Shown here piece by piece: positions 1 through 6,454 of a stretch of 64,000 nt of DNA. Position 1 is the stretch's first letter. Each line of letters starts with the position of its first letter. The position numbers were made by a program, and so were the translations under genes. The notes beneath the pieces were generated by a model. That model saw only the letters and a list, made by a program, of their open reading frames with translations, was not told where the DNA came from and made no database searches. The stretch comes from a virus, in IMG/VR virus record IMGVR_UViG_3300037395_000062, positions 1 to 64,000 of that record; one strand, 5' to 3'.

Positions 1-510
1 GATCGATCCGTGATTGAACAGCACGGCATCGCAATCGATGCCGGTCATCTCAGTCTCCGAGGAATGCGCCAGCGACGCGGCGATCTCCGGCGACAGCAGC
101 AGTGATTCCGCGACCGGATCGCGGTTACGTTCGATCCGGATCAGCGTACCGCCGAGCGACTTCACCAGTGCGGCCTCATTGGCGAACCGCACGTCATCGA
201 CAACCACCAGCGCGTGCCCTACGGTCGCATGCAGCCATAGGTTCAACCATACCTCGGAATGGATGCAACTCCTGCCCCACTCGGTGCCCAGGGTCTGCAT
301 GGCGTGCCTGGGCGTGCGTCCAAGCAGTAAGCTGCTGGGTAATTCCTTCTCGTCGCCGTCCACCTGCGCCTCGGTCAACCCGATCGCACGCAGCATGTCC
401 TTCAGTGGCTTGGCGAACGGAACCCGCGCGTAGCCGTGCCGCTCGCATAGGTGCCTCGCCGTCGTGCTCTTGCCGGATCCCTTGGCCCCTACCAGTCCAA
501 TCAGTCGCAT
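1..510 (-). CDS. Deoxynucleoside monophosphate kinase, C-terminus cut off
   Basis: The protein starts MRLIGLVGAKGSGKSTTARH and stays open to the left edge (170 codons). The P-loop GAKGSGKST at residues 7-15 and the later VVVDDVRFANEA segment (Walker-B-like, about residues 98-110) match phage dNMP kinases (T4 gp1 type), which phosphorylate deoxynucleoside monophosphates for phage DNA synthesis. Start choice: the ATG at 510 follows a GGAG eight bases upstream. The upstream in-frame-looking ATG at 523 is in another frame. It is divergent from the winged-helix gene at 697, with a shared operator-like palindrome between them. The family call rests on motif and layout only. Confidence 0.85.
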   Translation of the reverse strand, partial: MRLIGLVGAKGSGKSTTARHLCERHGYARVPFAKPLKDMLRAIGLTEAQVDGDEKELPSSLLLGRTPRHAMQTLGTEWGRSCIHSEVWLNLWLHATVGHALVVVDDVRFANEAALVKSLGGTLIRIERNRDPVAESLLLSPEIAASLAHSSETEMTGIDCDAVLFNHGSI

Positions 511-539
511 GCTTCAACTCCATCGTTTTGTGTAATATG

Positions 540-560
540 CGACATACTGCAAATATGTCG
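540..560. promoter_or_regulatory. Operator-like inverted repeat between divergent genes
   Basis: Perfect 7-bp arms CGACATA and TATGTCG flank a 7-base centre. The site lies 30 bases from the dNMP kinase start and directly abuts the -35-like hexamer of the rightward promoter. It is a plausible binding site for the winged-helix regulator encoded at 697-978 (inference). Confidence 0.5.
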
Positions 561-589
561 TTGACGCCAGCATTATGGCGGGGTAGCGT
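561..589 (+). promoter_or_regulatory. Candidate promoter for the winged-helix gene
   Basis: TTGACG and TAGCGT are separated by 17 bases. The -35 touches the palindrome at 540-560, so a protein bound there would occlude RNA polymerase. The -10 is a weak match. Confidence 0.4.
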
Positions 590-635
590 TCACGTCGTCG
601 AGGTGCGAACCCGACGACGTTTCCTCCCTTACCTA

Positions 636-670
636 GCCGGCCGTTTCGGGGCCCACGGACGGCCGGCGCT
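636..670 (+). terminator. Hairpin with short T run in the leader of the winged-helix gene
   Basis: GCCGGCCGT and ACGGCCGGC form a perfect 9-bp stem with a 14-base loop, followed by GCTTTT. It lies between the candidate promoter and the gene it would serve, so it could attenuate that gene or be a leftover terminator. Confidence 0.4.
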
Positions 671-696
671 TTTCAGCGAAAGGCGTGCCTAGACGC

Positions 697-978
697 ATGG
701 AAGCTCAGGTCGAACGGTTGGTAAAGCAGGGATGCGACCTGTCGTTCCGTCACGTATATATCCTGCTGCGGTGCAACAGCGACGGCGACATGACGATCAA
801 GGCGTTGTCGGACGGCACCAATGGCAGGTACGACAAGCCGTCCGTCTCCCGCGACGTGCAGCGTCTGCTGGATCAGGGATATGTGGACAGGCGAACCCAT
901 CCGGAAGACAGGCGCAGCGTATTGGTGTCGCTCACGAAGGCAGGCAGGAAGTTCATCCGGGCGGCAATCAAGCCGTAG
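697..978 (+). CDS. MarR-like winged-helix transcriptional regulator
   Basis: A small protein (93 residues) with a helix-turn-helix region around TIKALSDGTNG...KPSVSRDVQRL and a wing of the form EDRRSVLVSLTKAGRKFI, as in the MarR/PadR class of DNA-binding proteins. The ATG at 697 is taken as start. A GTG at 685 would add four residues, but its AAAGG sits too close for normal spacing. It faces the dNMP kinase gene across a perfect palindrome (540-560), so autoregulation and control of the left operon is the simplest reading. No ligand pocket can be inferred. Confidence 0.7.
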   Translation: MEAQVERLVKQGCDLSFRHVYILLRCNSDGDMTIKALSDGTNGRYDKPSVSRDVQRLLDQGYVDRRTHPEDRRSVLVSLTKAGRKFIRAAIKP

Positions 979-980
979 TA

Positions 981-1072
981 GCCACCGGCAGGAGCCACGT
1001 CAGGCGATAGGCCTCATCGATCCGCGGCGCCAGCCACCCTTGCCAATTCGATATCCATTCGCCCCATGTCCA
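981..1072. repeat. Diverged direct repeat, copy 1 (tail of papain-like gene)
   Basis: About 70% identical by eye to 1892-1983, in the same orientation. Copy 2 is the 3' end of the papain-like gene. Copy 1 lies under the 3' end of the lipase-like gene, where the ancestral reading frame (ending ...PRIDEAYRLTWLLPVA) is still open but is not the frame used by the lipase gene. Confidence 0.75.
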
Positions 1073-1661
1073 GCACGATCCCATCCATGAAATGACAGTC
1101 GATCGGATCGATCCGCCACTCCCCGAAATGCTTGATGCCCCAGACGTTCGGCACCAGCCACGGAACAGCCGGAACGCACGGCACGATGTCGTCGCCGTGC
1201 CAGTATTCGATACCGTCCAGCCCGGCATCAAGGATCATGGTTTTCAATTGCAACCCGCACGACCAAGGCTTTTCCCAGAGCACCGAACGAGCGAATCTGA
1301 TCCCCTCAAGCAGCGCCAGGCCAGCGATAATCGGCCCCACCCCCGCTGCCCGCGAGTGCGTGGCCATGATGATCGGCAGGTTGCCCAACTTGTCCCCGAT
1401 GACAGCCCATAGCGCCTGTGCACCCGCCAGGAAGCCGTCCTCGCAGATGCCGAGCTGCGGATGCGTGGCGGAGTGCACCCCAATGGCTTTGAAATTGGAC
1501 ACCCACTGGCGCATGTCTTGCGTGCCAGGGATCGCGAGCACGGTGTAGGTCGGATATCGATAGATCACAGCCCGGTCGATGCCTGCCGTATAGACTTCTC
1601 CGTTCGGGGAGGCCGTGTAGGCGTCTTGCACGAGCAGGGAGAGCACTGGATCGGAGATCAC
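1014..1661 (-). CDS. Lipase-like alpha/beta hydrolase with frameshifted tail
   Basis: Residues VLAIPGTQDMRQWVSNFKAI resemble the oxyanion region of class-3 lipases, and IIMATHSRAAGVG matches the nucleophile elbow (His-Ser-x-Ala-Ala/Gly form of GHSxG). A downstream Asp and His (DAGLDG..., GDDIVP) could complete the triad, which is inferred. The GTG at 1661 overlaps the stop of the lipoprotein upstream (GTGA) and is preferred. An open frame extends back to 1718. The last ~30 codons lie over a repeat of the papain-like gene's tail but are read in a different frame, suggesting a frameshift after recombination. Substrate is unknown; a host-envelope ester or lipid is possible. Confidence 0.6.
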   Translation of the reverse strand: MISDPVLSLLVQDAYTASPNGEVYTAGIDRAVIYRYPTYTVLAIPGTQDMRQWVSNFKAIGVHSATHPQLGICEDGFLAGAQALWAVIGDKLGNLPIIMATHSRAAGVGPIIAGLALLEGIRFARSVLWEKPWSCGLQLKTMILDAGLDGIEYWHGDDIVPCVPAVPWLVPNVWGIKHFGEWRIDPIDCHFMDGIVLDMGRMDIELARVAGAADR

Positions 1662-1891
1662 GGCGTGACGATCCCCGTGACCGGCACTGTCGATGCTGGA
1701 GCCGTGGGTGGCGCGCACTCCGTCTGGTGTCCCTTGTAGCAGAGATACGAGGACGCGAGCGCCGGCAGCACGCCAACTTCAGCGGTGGCGAACCCCAGGC
1801 CAGCACTTATGGCCGGGATCCATGGAGCGAGGGCCGCGCCGCACCCTGATAGGCACAGGGAGGTGACTGTCAGGGTGACGATGCGAGTCAC
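1658..1891 (-). CDS. Small lipoprotein
   Basis: The predicted product starts with a signal peptide and lipobox LCLSGC, so Cys17 is the likely lipidated residue if translation begins at the GTG at 1891. That GTG overlaps the upstream stop (GTGA). The open frame extends to 1909 but the shorter start gives a normal n-region with Arg. The mature part (about 60 residues) is hydrophobic then Pro/Thr-rich, ending PVTGIVTP. It overlaps both neighbours and so belongs to the papain-like/lipase operon. An outer-membrane o-spanin-like role is possible but there is no specific evidence. Confidence 0.6.
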   Translation of the reverse strand: MTRIVTLTVTSLCLSGCGAALAPWIPAISAGLGFATAEVGVLPALASSYLCYKGHQTECAPPTAPASTVPVTGIVTP

Positions 1892-2574
1892 GCCACCGGC
1901 AACAACCACGTAAGCCGATAAGCTTCATCGATCCGGGGCGCGAACCATCCCCGTGTGCTCGGCATCCACTCACCCCATGTTGCTGTCGTGTAGCTGTCCG
2001 CGTCGGGATAGTTGCACGGCGCGATGCAGTGGCCGCCGACGACATCGCCCGCCGGGGCATCGTTCCACGGCGCATCGGGATTCACGTCGTTTTGGTAGAG
2101 CGTGACACCGAGGTAGGCCGCGCCGACTGCATTGATCGCCTCCCTGATCGCCTGATCGTCGGTCGGATCGATCCGCGCGAAGTCCAGCATCAGCCGGGCT
2201 TGTTGGCCCACGTCCAACCCGTGCACCGAAACGTATTCGAGCACATCCAGCATCTCCAGGCCGTCCGTCGCCGCGATGGCTGGCTGCGTGGCCGCGCACC
2301 CGTTGATGGCGGAATACACGCCCAACAGCGCGTCCTCGTTGATCACGAGGTCAAAGCCGTGGAAGGCCATCGCCCAGGCGCGGGCCGCGTTGACCAGCCC
2401 AGCCATAGTACAAGTCGGCAAAGAGAGATTGTAGACCGCTGATGGCGTCCATAGCAGCGGGCGCGGCAGCGTGAGCGGCACTGGAACCGCACCCATGAGA
2501 TGCGGCTTGACCGCAGCGACCCTTTGGGGCCGGTGCGGGAGGCGCCCCATGGGGAGGTTGGAGAAGTCGGGCAT
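1888..2574 (-). CDS. Papain-like fold protein
   Basis: The 228-residue protein follows the layout of a phage/actinobacterial family with a papain-like fold: N-terminal LGRLP-type segment, Cys in SLPTCTMAGLVNAA, VYSAINGC motif, GLEMLDVLEYV, then a late GGHCIAPCNY (His region) and ATWGEWMPSTRGWFAPRIDEAY (aromatic/W-G motif). Cys and His are present, but the third catalytic residue is not obvious, so peptidase activity is uncertain. The start overlaps the upstream stop as TAATG with AGGAG upstream. Its 3' end is duplicated at 981-1072. Confidence 0.6.
   Translation of the reverse strand: MPDFSNLPMGRLPHRPQRVAAVKPHLMGAVPVPLTLPRPLLWTPSAVYNLSLPTCTMAGLVNAARAWAMAFHGFDLVINEDALLGVYSAINGCAATQPAIAATDGLEMLDVLEYVSVHGLDVGQQARLMLDFARIDPTDDQAIREAINAVGAAYLGVTLYQNDVNPDAPWNDAPAGDVVGGHCIAPCNYPDADSYTTATWGEWMPSTRGWFAPRIDEAYRLTWLLPVA
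1892..1983. repeat. Diverged direct repeat, copy 2 (in papain-like gene)
   Basis: This copy is read in frame as ...GEWMPSTRGWFAPRIDEAY and onward. Together with copy 1 it brackets the lipoprotein and lipase genes, as expected if these two entered with a duplication of the gene end. Confidence 0.75.
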
Positions 2575-2987
2575 TATTTGGCTCCTGGAGATTGTTGGAT
2601 CACCAGAGGATACCTCTGTCGAACGATCACGTGCGGATAAGTCTCACCCGCGTAATTGAAGGCTGAATCGAGATCTGTGTGAGCGAATCCGGTCACATAG
2701 AAACCAGAGCAAGAATTCCCTCGCGTATCTCCGGATCGATCCCACCAGAAGAAGGCGAGCCACAGCGGAGTGCCCCCGCAGGTCCAGAACACTTTGCCGT
2801 CATATACGTCGGGGTGTTTGCCGTTTCGGAGCAGGCCGCCATCCAGCAAATTGAACCACACATCCGGAAACCCCGGAATGTCACTCTTGCCGGGTTCTCG
2901 CCATTTGCCAGCCTCTTGCAGGTAGTGACCGCCCCTCTCACGATAACCGAAATATAGCGCGCGTTTTGTGGTAGCGATCTGTATCAT
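2574..2987 (-). CDS. Hypothetical protein, 137 aa
   Basis: Not recognised. The product is aromatic-rich (WFNLL, WLAFFWWD) with no signal peptide or membrane segment. The start is the ATG at 2987, and the stop overlaps the papain-like gene's ATG (TAATG), so it is the first gene of that coupled trio. The mid-region repeatedly mentions Gly/Trp turns, suggesting a small beta-rich fold (inference). Confidence 0.6.
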   Translation of the reverse strand: MIQIATTKRALYFGYRERGGHYLQEAGKWREPGKSDIPGFPDVWFNLLDGGLLRNGKHPDVYDGKVFWTCGGTPLWLAFFWWDRSGDTRGNSCSGFYVTGFAHTDLDSAFNYAGETYPHVIVRQRYPLVIQQSPGAK

Positions 2988-3007
2988 CGGCGTAGTCGCC
3001 CCAAACG

Positions 3008-3487
3008 CTAGCTAACTCCGGCTGCCAGCAACGCTCGCGCCTGTTTGGCCGTGTAGACCGGAGCGACGGCACCGGGCGCCGCAGCCGACAGCCCAACAGC
3101 CGCCAGCAGCGTCGGTAGCAACGACACCGCAGCATTGATGATCGGCCCGATGGCCGCTGCACCGGGAATGAACGACAGCGCAATCGGCGCCAGCGCCTGA
3201 ACTGTCTGTACGATCTCCTGGACCGTGCTGGTAGGGGTCGTGACGGTCGCTGCGGCGACGGTCTTCGCGTCGGCCTGAATGGTGGTCAGGTAGCCCTGAA
3301 GCTGCGCCACGGTGGCCGCCGGGATGCCTGGAATGGCAGCGATGGCAGCGATTGCCGAGGACAGGCCGGATGCGATCAGGTTGGCATCGGTGGCGATCTG
3401 GGAGACGGTTGGGGCGGTAGCGCTGCATGCCGCAACAGAGACGACAGCGAGTGCCGTGGTGGCGCGCAGGAGGGTTCGGCGGTTCAT
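3008..3487 (-). CDS. Lipoprotein, 159 aa
   Basis: Begins MNRRTLLRATTALAVVSVAA then Cys21, a textbook lipobox, so the product should be lipidated and exported. The mature part is Ala/Ile/Pro-rich with a hydrophobic helix at about residues 100-140. The SD AAGGA lies upstream of the ATG. Its first ~45 codons and 5' leader are duplicated almost perfectly at 3739-3889. Similar short lipoproteins occur near phage lysis genes, but the function is not known. Confidence 0.7.
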   Translation of the reverse strand: MNRRTLLRATTALAVVSVAACSATAPTVSQIATDANLIASGLSSAIAAIAAIPGIPAATVAQLQGYLTTIQADAKTVAAATVTTPTSTVQEIVQTVQALAPIALSFIPGAAAIGPIINAAVSLLPTLLAAVGLSAAAPGAVAPVYTAKQARALLAAGVS

Positions 3488-3501
3488 GGTTGGGTTTCCT
3501 T
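3351..3501. repeat. 151-bp direct repeat, copy 1
   Basis: Differs from 3739-3889 at one position only (3382-ish T versus A, giving Asn or Tyr in the lipoprotein). Covers the SD, start codon and N-terminal coding part of the 159-aa lipoprotein. Confidence 0.95.
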
Positions 3502-3608
3502 CACGGAAAAAGCAGAGTGGCCACGATCGGAACGACTACCAGAAAGATGATAGGTAAAACAACAATCAGGAATGCCGTTTTGAGTTTCGATAGAAACAGA
3601 CTTTGCAC
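3501..3608 (-). CDS. Small membrane protein, 35 aa
   Basis: GTG start with AAGGA six bases upstream. The sequence is VQSLFLSKLKTAFLIVV... followed by a continuous hydrophobic stretch to LLFP, i.e. one transmembrane helix with a short positively charged N-terminus. Size and topology fit a small holin, antiholin or lysis regulator, but there is no motif to decide. It lies between the mini-lipoprotein and the full-length lipoprotein. Confidence 0.5.
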   Translation of the reverse strand: MQSLFLSKLKTAFLIVVLPIIFLVVVPIVATLLFP

Positions 3609-3618
3609 GGAGATTCCT

Positions 3619-3696
3619 TCAACGGATGATATGCGCGAGATACGCCATCGCCACGATCAGCGCCAAAGCACCGAACAGGACGAAGGCCCGAATCAA
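3619..3696 (-). CDS. Tiny membrane protein, 25 aa
   Basis: TTG start overlaps the stop of the gene upstream (TTGA). The product is a single hydrophobic helix (IRAFVLFGALALIVAMAYLA) with a short basic end. Coupling and composition support translation; the function is unknown. Confidence 0.4.
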   Translation of the reverse strand: MIRAFVLFGALALIVAMAYLAHIIR

Positions 3697-3875
3697 CGAA
3701 AAAGGAAAAACAGCACGACGAGCAGCAGGATGAACCCGATTGCCGAGGACAGGCCGGATGCGATCAGGTAGGCATCGGTGGCGATCTGGGAGACGGTTGG
3801 GGCGGTAGCGCTGCATGCCGCAACAGAGACGACAGCGAGTGCCGTGGTGGCGCGCAGGAGGGTTCGGCGGTTCAT
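3693..3875 (-). CDS. Chimeric mini-lipoprotein, 60 aa
   Basis: The first 46 residues repeat the 159-aa lipoprotein (lipobox VSVAAC included) with a single substitution. The tail is instead a hydrophobic segment GFILLLVVLFFLFR. The result would be a lipidated protein with a C-terminal transmembrane helix. It arose by a very recent 151-bp duplication. It may be a functional variant or a recombination by-product. Confidence 0.5.
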   Translation of the reverse strand: MNRRTLLRATTALAVVSVAACSATAPTVSQIATDAYLIASGLSSAIGFILLLVVLFFLFR

Positions 3876-3889
3876 GGTTGGGTTTCCTT
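3739..3889. repeat. 151-bp direct repeat, copy 2
   Basis: Near-identical to 3351-3501. Between the copies lie the two tiny membrane-protein genes. Confidence 0.95.
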
Positions 3890-3915
3890 ACGGGTCAGTG
3901 AAAAACGCCAGCGAG

Positions 3916-3944
3916 TTGCGTTAAGCGGAAGGCGCAGGCGGGGT
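3916..3944. repeat. 29-bp direct repeat, copy 1 (3' end of methyltransferase)
   Basis: Identical to 5054-5082. It encodes the shared C-terminal residues TPPAPSA and the stop codon of the methyltransferase gene. The two copies bracket the methyltransferase gene. Confidence 0.9.
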
Positions 3945-5000
3945 GCTCATCGGCCCGGTTTGCGCCTGGGTCTCGTTCTTCGCCCGCCGGCATACCTCAT
4001 TGAGAATGCGGCGCTCGGAGAGTTCACAGTCGCTTGCGTTCAACTCTACGCCGATCGCGTGTCGCCCGAGCTTGAGGGCAGATATCGCCGCCGTCCCGGA
4101 GCCAAGGAACGGGTCCAGCACTGTTCCGCCCTCCGGGCACCCGCATACAATGCAGCGCTCCGCCAATTCCGCCGGGAAGGGAGCGCTGTGGTTGTGAGGG
4201 TTGTCCGGTCGCGCTTTGATCGTCCAGATATCTTCTTCGCCGCCCAGGGCATCGCGGTTGAAATAATACCTCGGCTGCTTTGCGAAAATGAACAGGTGCT
4301 CGTACATCCGATGCGGCCGATCGTGGGCAGCCGGCTCGCTCAAACAACCGGGGCGGTACCAGATCACGTCGCTGCGCAGCGTCCAGCCCCTATCCTGCAT
4401 TGCCAACGCTACGCGCCAGGGCAGGCCGATAAGGGACTTCCTTGGCAGCCCCAGCCCAGGGCCATCCACAGCCCGTAGCTGTTGGCGGGCGAACTGTCGC
4501 CCGGAGTGCTTCTTATCCGTGCCGTGCGGCTTCCCCTTCGCATTGTAATAGGCATCGCCGATATTGAGGAAAAACACGCCGTCGTCGGTGAGGACGCGCT
4601 TTACCTCATCGAATGCCGCGACCAACGCCTCAACATATTCTCCAATCGTCGGCTCATGGCCGATCTGGCCTTCCACGCCGTAGTCCCTCTGCCAAAAATA
4701 GGGTGGGGACGTGACCGCGCAGTTGGCGGAGCCGACGGCAAGGGTGCGAAATCCCACGCATACGTCGGCATTGAGGATACGATAGGATAGATTCTCGCCG
4801 ACGTGACCATTACGAGTGGGAATCCCAGATTCGGTGCCCGGACTTCCCGCAGGCGGGGGGCGGGCAGACGACTGCCTGATCACCCTTGTACCCGTGGCAG
4901 ACTTCGCCAAGAACGCCTGGACGGCACTCTCGGAAACCCTGATTAGCCCGCGTTTTCCAGCCTTTGCACATTCCAGATTGCCGTCCTGCATTTTCTTCAC
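3921..5000 (-). CDS. Beta-class DNA methyltransferase (N4-C or N6-A)
   Basis: The order is catalytic TSPPYFWQRDYG at about residue 96, target-recognition region, then SAM-binding DPFLGSGTAAISA at about residue 296, the beta-class permutation. SPPY rather than DPPY favours N4-cytosine, though N6-adenine cannot be excluded. It probably protects phage DNA from host restriction or tunes gene expression. The N-terminus (AKAGKRGLIRVSESAVQAFL) looks like the second half of an AlpA/excisionase-type winged helix. The GTG at 5000 is the first usable start. A much better SD-ATG at 5042 reads in the same frame but meets TAG at codon 13. The last seven codons are shared with the holin-like gene. Confidence 0.85.
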   Translation of the reverse strand: MKKMQDGNLECAKAGKRGLIRVSESAVQAFLAKSATGTRVIRQSSARPPPAGSPGTESGIPTRNGHVGENLSYRILNADVCVGFRTLAVGSANCAVTSPPYFWQRDYGVEGQIGHEPTIGEYVEALVAAFDEVKRVLTDDGVFFLNIGDAYYNAKGKPHGTDKKHSGRQFARQQLRAVDGPGLGLPRKSLIGLPWRVALAMQDRGWTLRSDVIWYRPGCLSEPAAHDRPHRMYEHLFIFAKQPRYYFNRDALGGEEDIWTIKARPDNPHNHSAPFPAELAERCIVCGCPEGGTVLDPFLGSGTAAISALKLGRHAIGVELNASDCELSERRILNEVCRRAKNETQAQTGPMSTPPAPSA

Positions 5001-5003
5001 GGC

Positions 5004-5042
5004 CTAGCCGATCCCTTTCAAGGCGTCGCGTTTCTCGAACAT
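5004..5042 (-). pseudogene. 12-codon leader ORF ending in amber, in frame with methyltransferase
   Basis: AAGGAGA precedes the ATG at 5042 with ideal spacing. The frame reads MFEKRDALKGIG then TAG (5004-5006) and continues without further stop into the methyltransferase. The amber therefore either breaks an older, longer start or creates a leader peptide. No amber-suppressor tRNA exists in the local tRNA array. Confidence 0.65.
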
Positions 5043-5053
5043 GATTGGTCTCC

Positions 5054-5082
5054 TTGCGTTAAGCGGAAGGCGCAGGCGGGGT
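5054..5082. repeat. 29-bp direct repeat, copy 2 (3' end of holin-like gene)
   Basis: Identical to 3916-3944. Here it forms the end of the holin-like gene and runs up to the SD of the methyltransferase leader. Confidence 0.9.
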
Positions 5083-5472
5083 CGGTGCCGAGACGATGCC
5101 GGAGATCGGCCTGCTGGTCACGTAGCGCATGATATAGCTGCCCACGAGCGTTCCGAGTAGCGCCGCAGCCCCAGCCACCTCGTTGACGGTATCGGTTGAC
5201 CAGCACGTTGCTGTGACGACGGCGCCGCAAGACAGGCCGTATTTGGTCGCGAGCATGGATACCAGCGCGACAGCCACTGTGCCCCACGGGGACTTGGATG
5301 CGATCAGCGCCTTGGGTGCCAGGTCTGGGTCGAGCACGGAAAGCGCCTTGATAGCCGCTGGCACGTCACTTGCTCCGTTCGCCATAGCGGTTTGCAGGTT
5401 GGCCCTCAGTGTGGTTACCGAGGTGGATGCCTCGATTGCCGTTGCGGCCGTGGTCGGGATGGTTGTGCTCAT
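5059..5472 (-). CDS. Holin-like membrane protein
   Basis: 137 residues with an Ala/Thr-rich N-terminal half, then two hydrophobic helices around SPWGTVAVALVSMLATK and AGAAALLGTLVGSYIM, and a short Pro-rich tail. The SPWG / two-helix / short tail layout is common in class II-type phage holins. The start ATG overlaps the upstream stop (ATGA). Its last codons are copied at the end of the neighbouring methyltransferase gene. No endolysin is adjacent (the muramidase is at 10 kb), so this could be a second membrane-perforating gene. Confidence 0.5.
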   Translation of the reverse strand: MSTTIPTTAATAIEASTSVTTLRANLQTAMANGASDVPAAIKALSVLDPDLAPKALIASKSPWGTVAVALVSMLATKYGLSCGAVVTATCWSTDTVNEVAGAAALLGTLVGSYIMRYVTSRPISGIVSAPTPPAPSA

Positions 5473-5834
5473 GGTTGCTCTTTCAAGTTTTTTGCGTAAT
5501 CAGCCAGAAACGCCCGATCATCATCTTCGACCCTCTGCTCGGCCCGCTGATCATTTGCAGCCTTCGTCACGCTCCAAGCGGCGTCTACTTTGCGACACAT
5601 CTCATATCCCGGCTTCCATTGATATGTTTCAGGATAGGTAAAATTTGGTTTTTGTTCGCGGTGCATATCGCAGATTGTGATAGCTCGATCGAGTTTCGAG
5701 TCGCCTGATGGAATCCTGGTGTCTATTGTCGGCGGACAGAATCTAATCCAAGGCACACGGGTGCAGTCAACCGTGATTTGTGCGCTGGCCACAGATGGCA
5801 GCATCGCGATTGCAACAATAATCGAGGGTCTCAC
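5469..5834 (-). CDS. Exported hypothetical protein, 121 aa
   Basis: Signal peptide MRPSIIVAIAMLPSVASA with cleavage before Gln. The mature part has four Cys (CTRVPW, FCPP, ICDM, MCRK), so disulfides in the periplasm are plausible, then a charged helical C-terminus. The GTG start overlaps the upstream stop. The function is not recognised. Position in a run with holin-like and lipoprotein genes suggests a cell-envelope or lysis role. Confidence 0.6.
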   Translation of the reverse strand: MRPSIIVAIAMLPSVASAQITVDCTRVPWIRFCPPTIDTRIPSGDSKLDRAITICDMHREQKPNFTYPETYQWKPGYEMCRKVDAAWSVTKAANDQRAEQRVEDDDRAFLADYAKNLKEQP

Positions 5835-6013
5835 GTCGGTTGCTCCGGTATTGCTGACGCGGCGGCGGCAAGCCGCTTCTCCACCAGCGTCGCGATAGCC
5901 TCACGACAAAACGCAACCCTATCCTCGCCAGGACGAAGGGCGGCGGCAACACTGTCCACCATCTGCTGGTCAACACGGATGTGGAGCACGTGCGGATAAC
6001 GTAGCGGCCTCAT
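5831..6013 (-). CDS. Ribbon-helix-helix DNA-binding protein
   Basis: The short protein has the pattern HVLHIRVDQQMVDSVAAALRP followed by a second helix with AIATLVEKRLA, typical of CopG/Arc dimers that bind DNA with a beta ribbon. The ATG at 6013 places the ribbon at the N-terminus. A TTG at 6049 with a better GGGGTG SD would add 12 residues. It is first in the leftward accessory operon and is a candidate regulator of it. Confidence 0.6.
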   Translation of the reverse strand: MRPLRYPHVLHIRVDQQMVDSVAAALRPGEDRVAFCREAIATLVEKRLAAAASAIPEQPT

Positions 6014-6069
6014 GACGGTCTGTATACCGTGATCCGGACGGGATTGCAATGGTTGGCACCCCGGAACGC

Positions 6070-6098
6070 AAAAGAGGCCCGACCCTGCGGCCGGACCT
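6070..6098 (-). terminator. Leftward terminator-like hairpin
   Basis: On the minus strand a 9-bp stem (two G-U pairs) with a 6-base loop is followed by CTTTT. It sits just before the ribbon-helix-helix gene and would stop leftward transcripts coming antisense through the tRNA array. Confidence 0.45.
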
Positions 6099-6274
6099 AG
6101 AAATTATCGCTTGACGCTCAGCCTTAACCTCACTACCGATAGCGTCATGTTGAAAGAGTCCATACAGAAGCTGTGCGTTTCGAAGCATCTCCGGGAAAAT
6201 TCCGAGACGCAATGCTACGCGCGCGGAGAGGCTCAGTCGGGATAACGAATCCTGACATCGGCAAGACAGCCGGG

Positions 6275-6306
6275 AGCCTCTCAGAGAAATCTGAGGGGCT
6301 TTTTAG
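6275..6306 (+). terminator. Rho-independent terminator
   Basis: AGCCTCTCAGA / TCTGAGGGGCT form an 11-bp stem with one G-U and a GAAA tetraloop, followed by TTTT. Strong form. No protein gene ends just upstream on this strand, so it may end a short RNA transcribed from about 6111 (TTGACG there) or insulate the tRNA array. Confidence 0.7.
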
Positions 6307-6351
6307 TTTTCGTGCCTATCGATCTTTGACAGTAGCATCAGGTCATGACGG

Positions 6352-6372
6352 CCAACCCCAGCCAAGGGTTGG
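6352..6372 (+). promoter_or_regulatory. Hairpin in the leader of the tRNA array
   Basis: CCAACCC and GGGTTGG form a perfect 7-bp stem nine bases before tRNA-Ala. A TTGACA at 6326-6331 could be a -35 element but has no clear -10 at 17 bases. The hairpin may be a processing or stability element. Confidence 0.35.
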
Positions 6373-6380
6373 TGACTAAT

Positions 6381-6452
6381 GGGGTGCCCGCAGGGCCGGT
6401 GCTGTTCCTTGCAAGAACGGTTAGCAGAGTTCGATTCTCTGGCACTCCACCA
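6381..6452 (+). tRNA. tRNA-Ala(UGC)
   Basis: Acceptor GGGGTGC pairs with GCACTCC. It carries the G3-U70 pair that identifies tRNA-Ala. Anticodon loop CTTGCAA, T-loop TTCGATT, A73, CCA encoded. Confidence 0.9.
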
Positions 6453-6454
6453 AT

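Noticed and set aside
1098-2175. Shared GGATCGATCC palindrome in lipase and papain-like genes
   Set aside because: Short, and explained by Ile-Asp-Pro codons in both proteins; not a convincing site.
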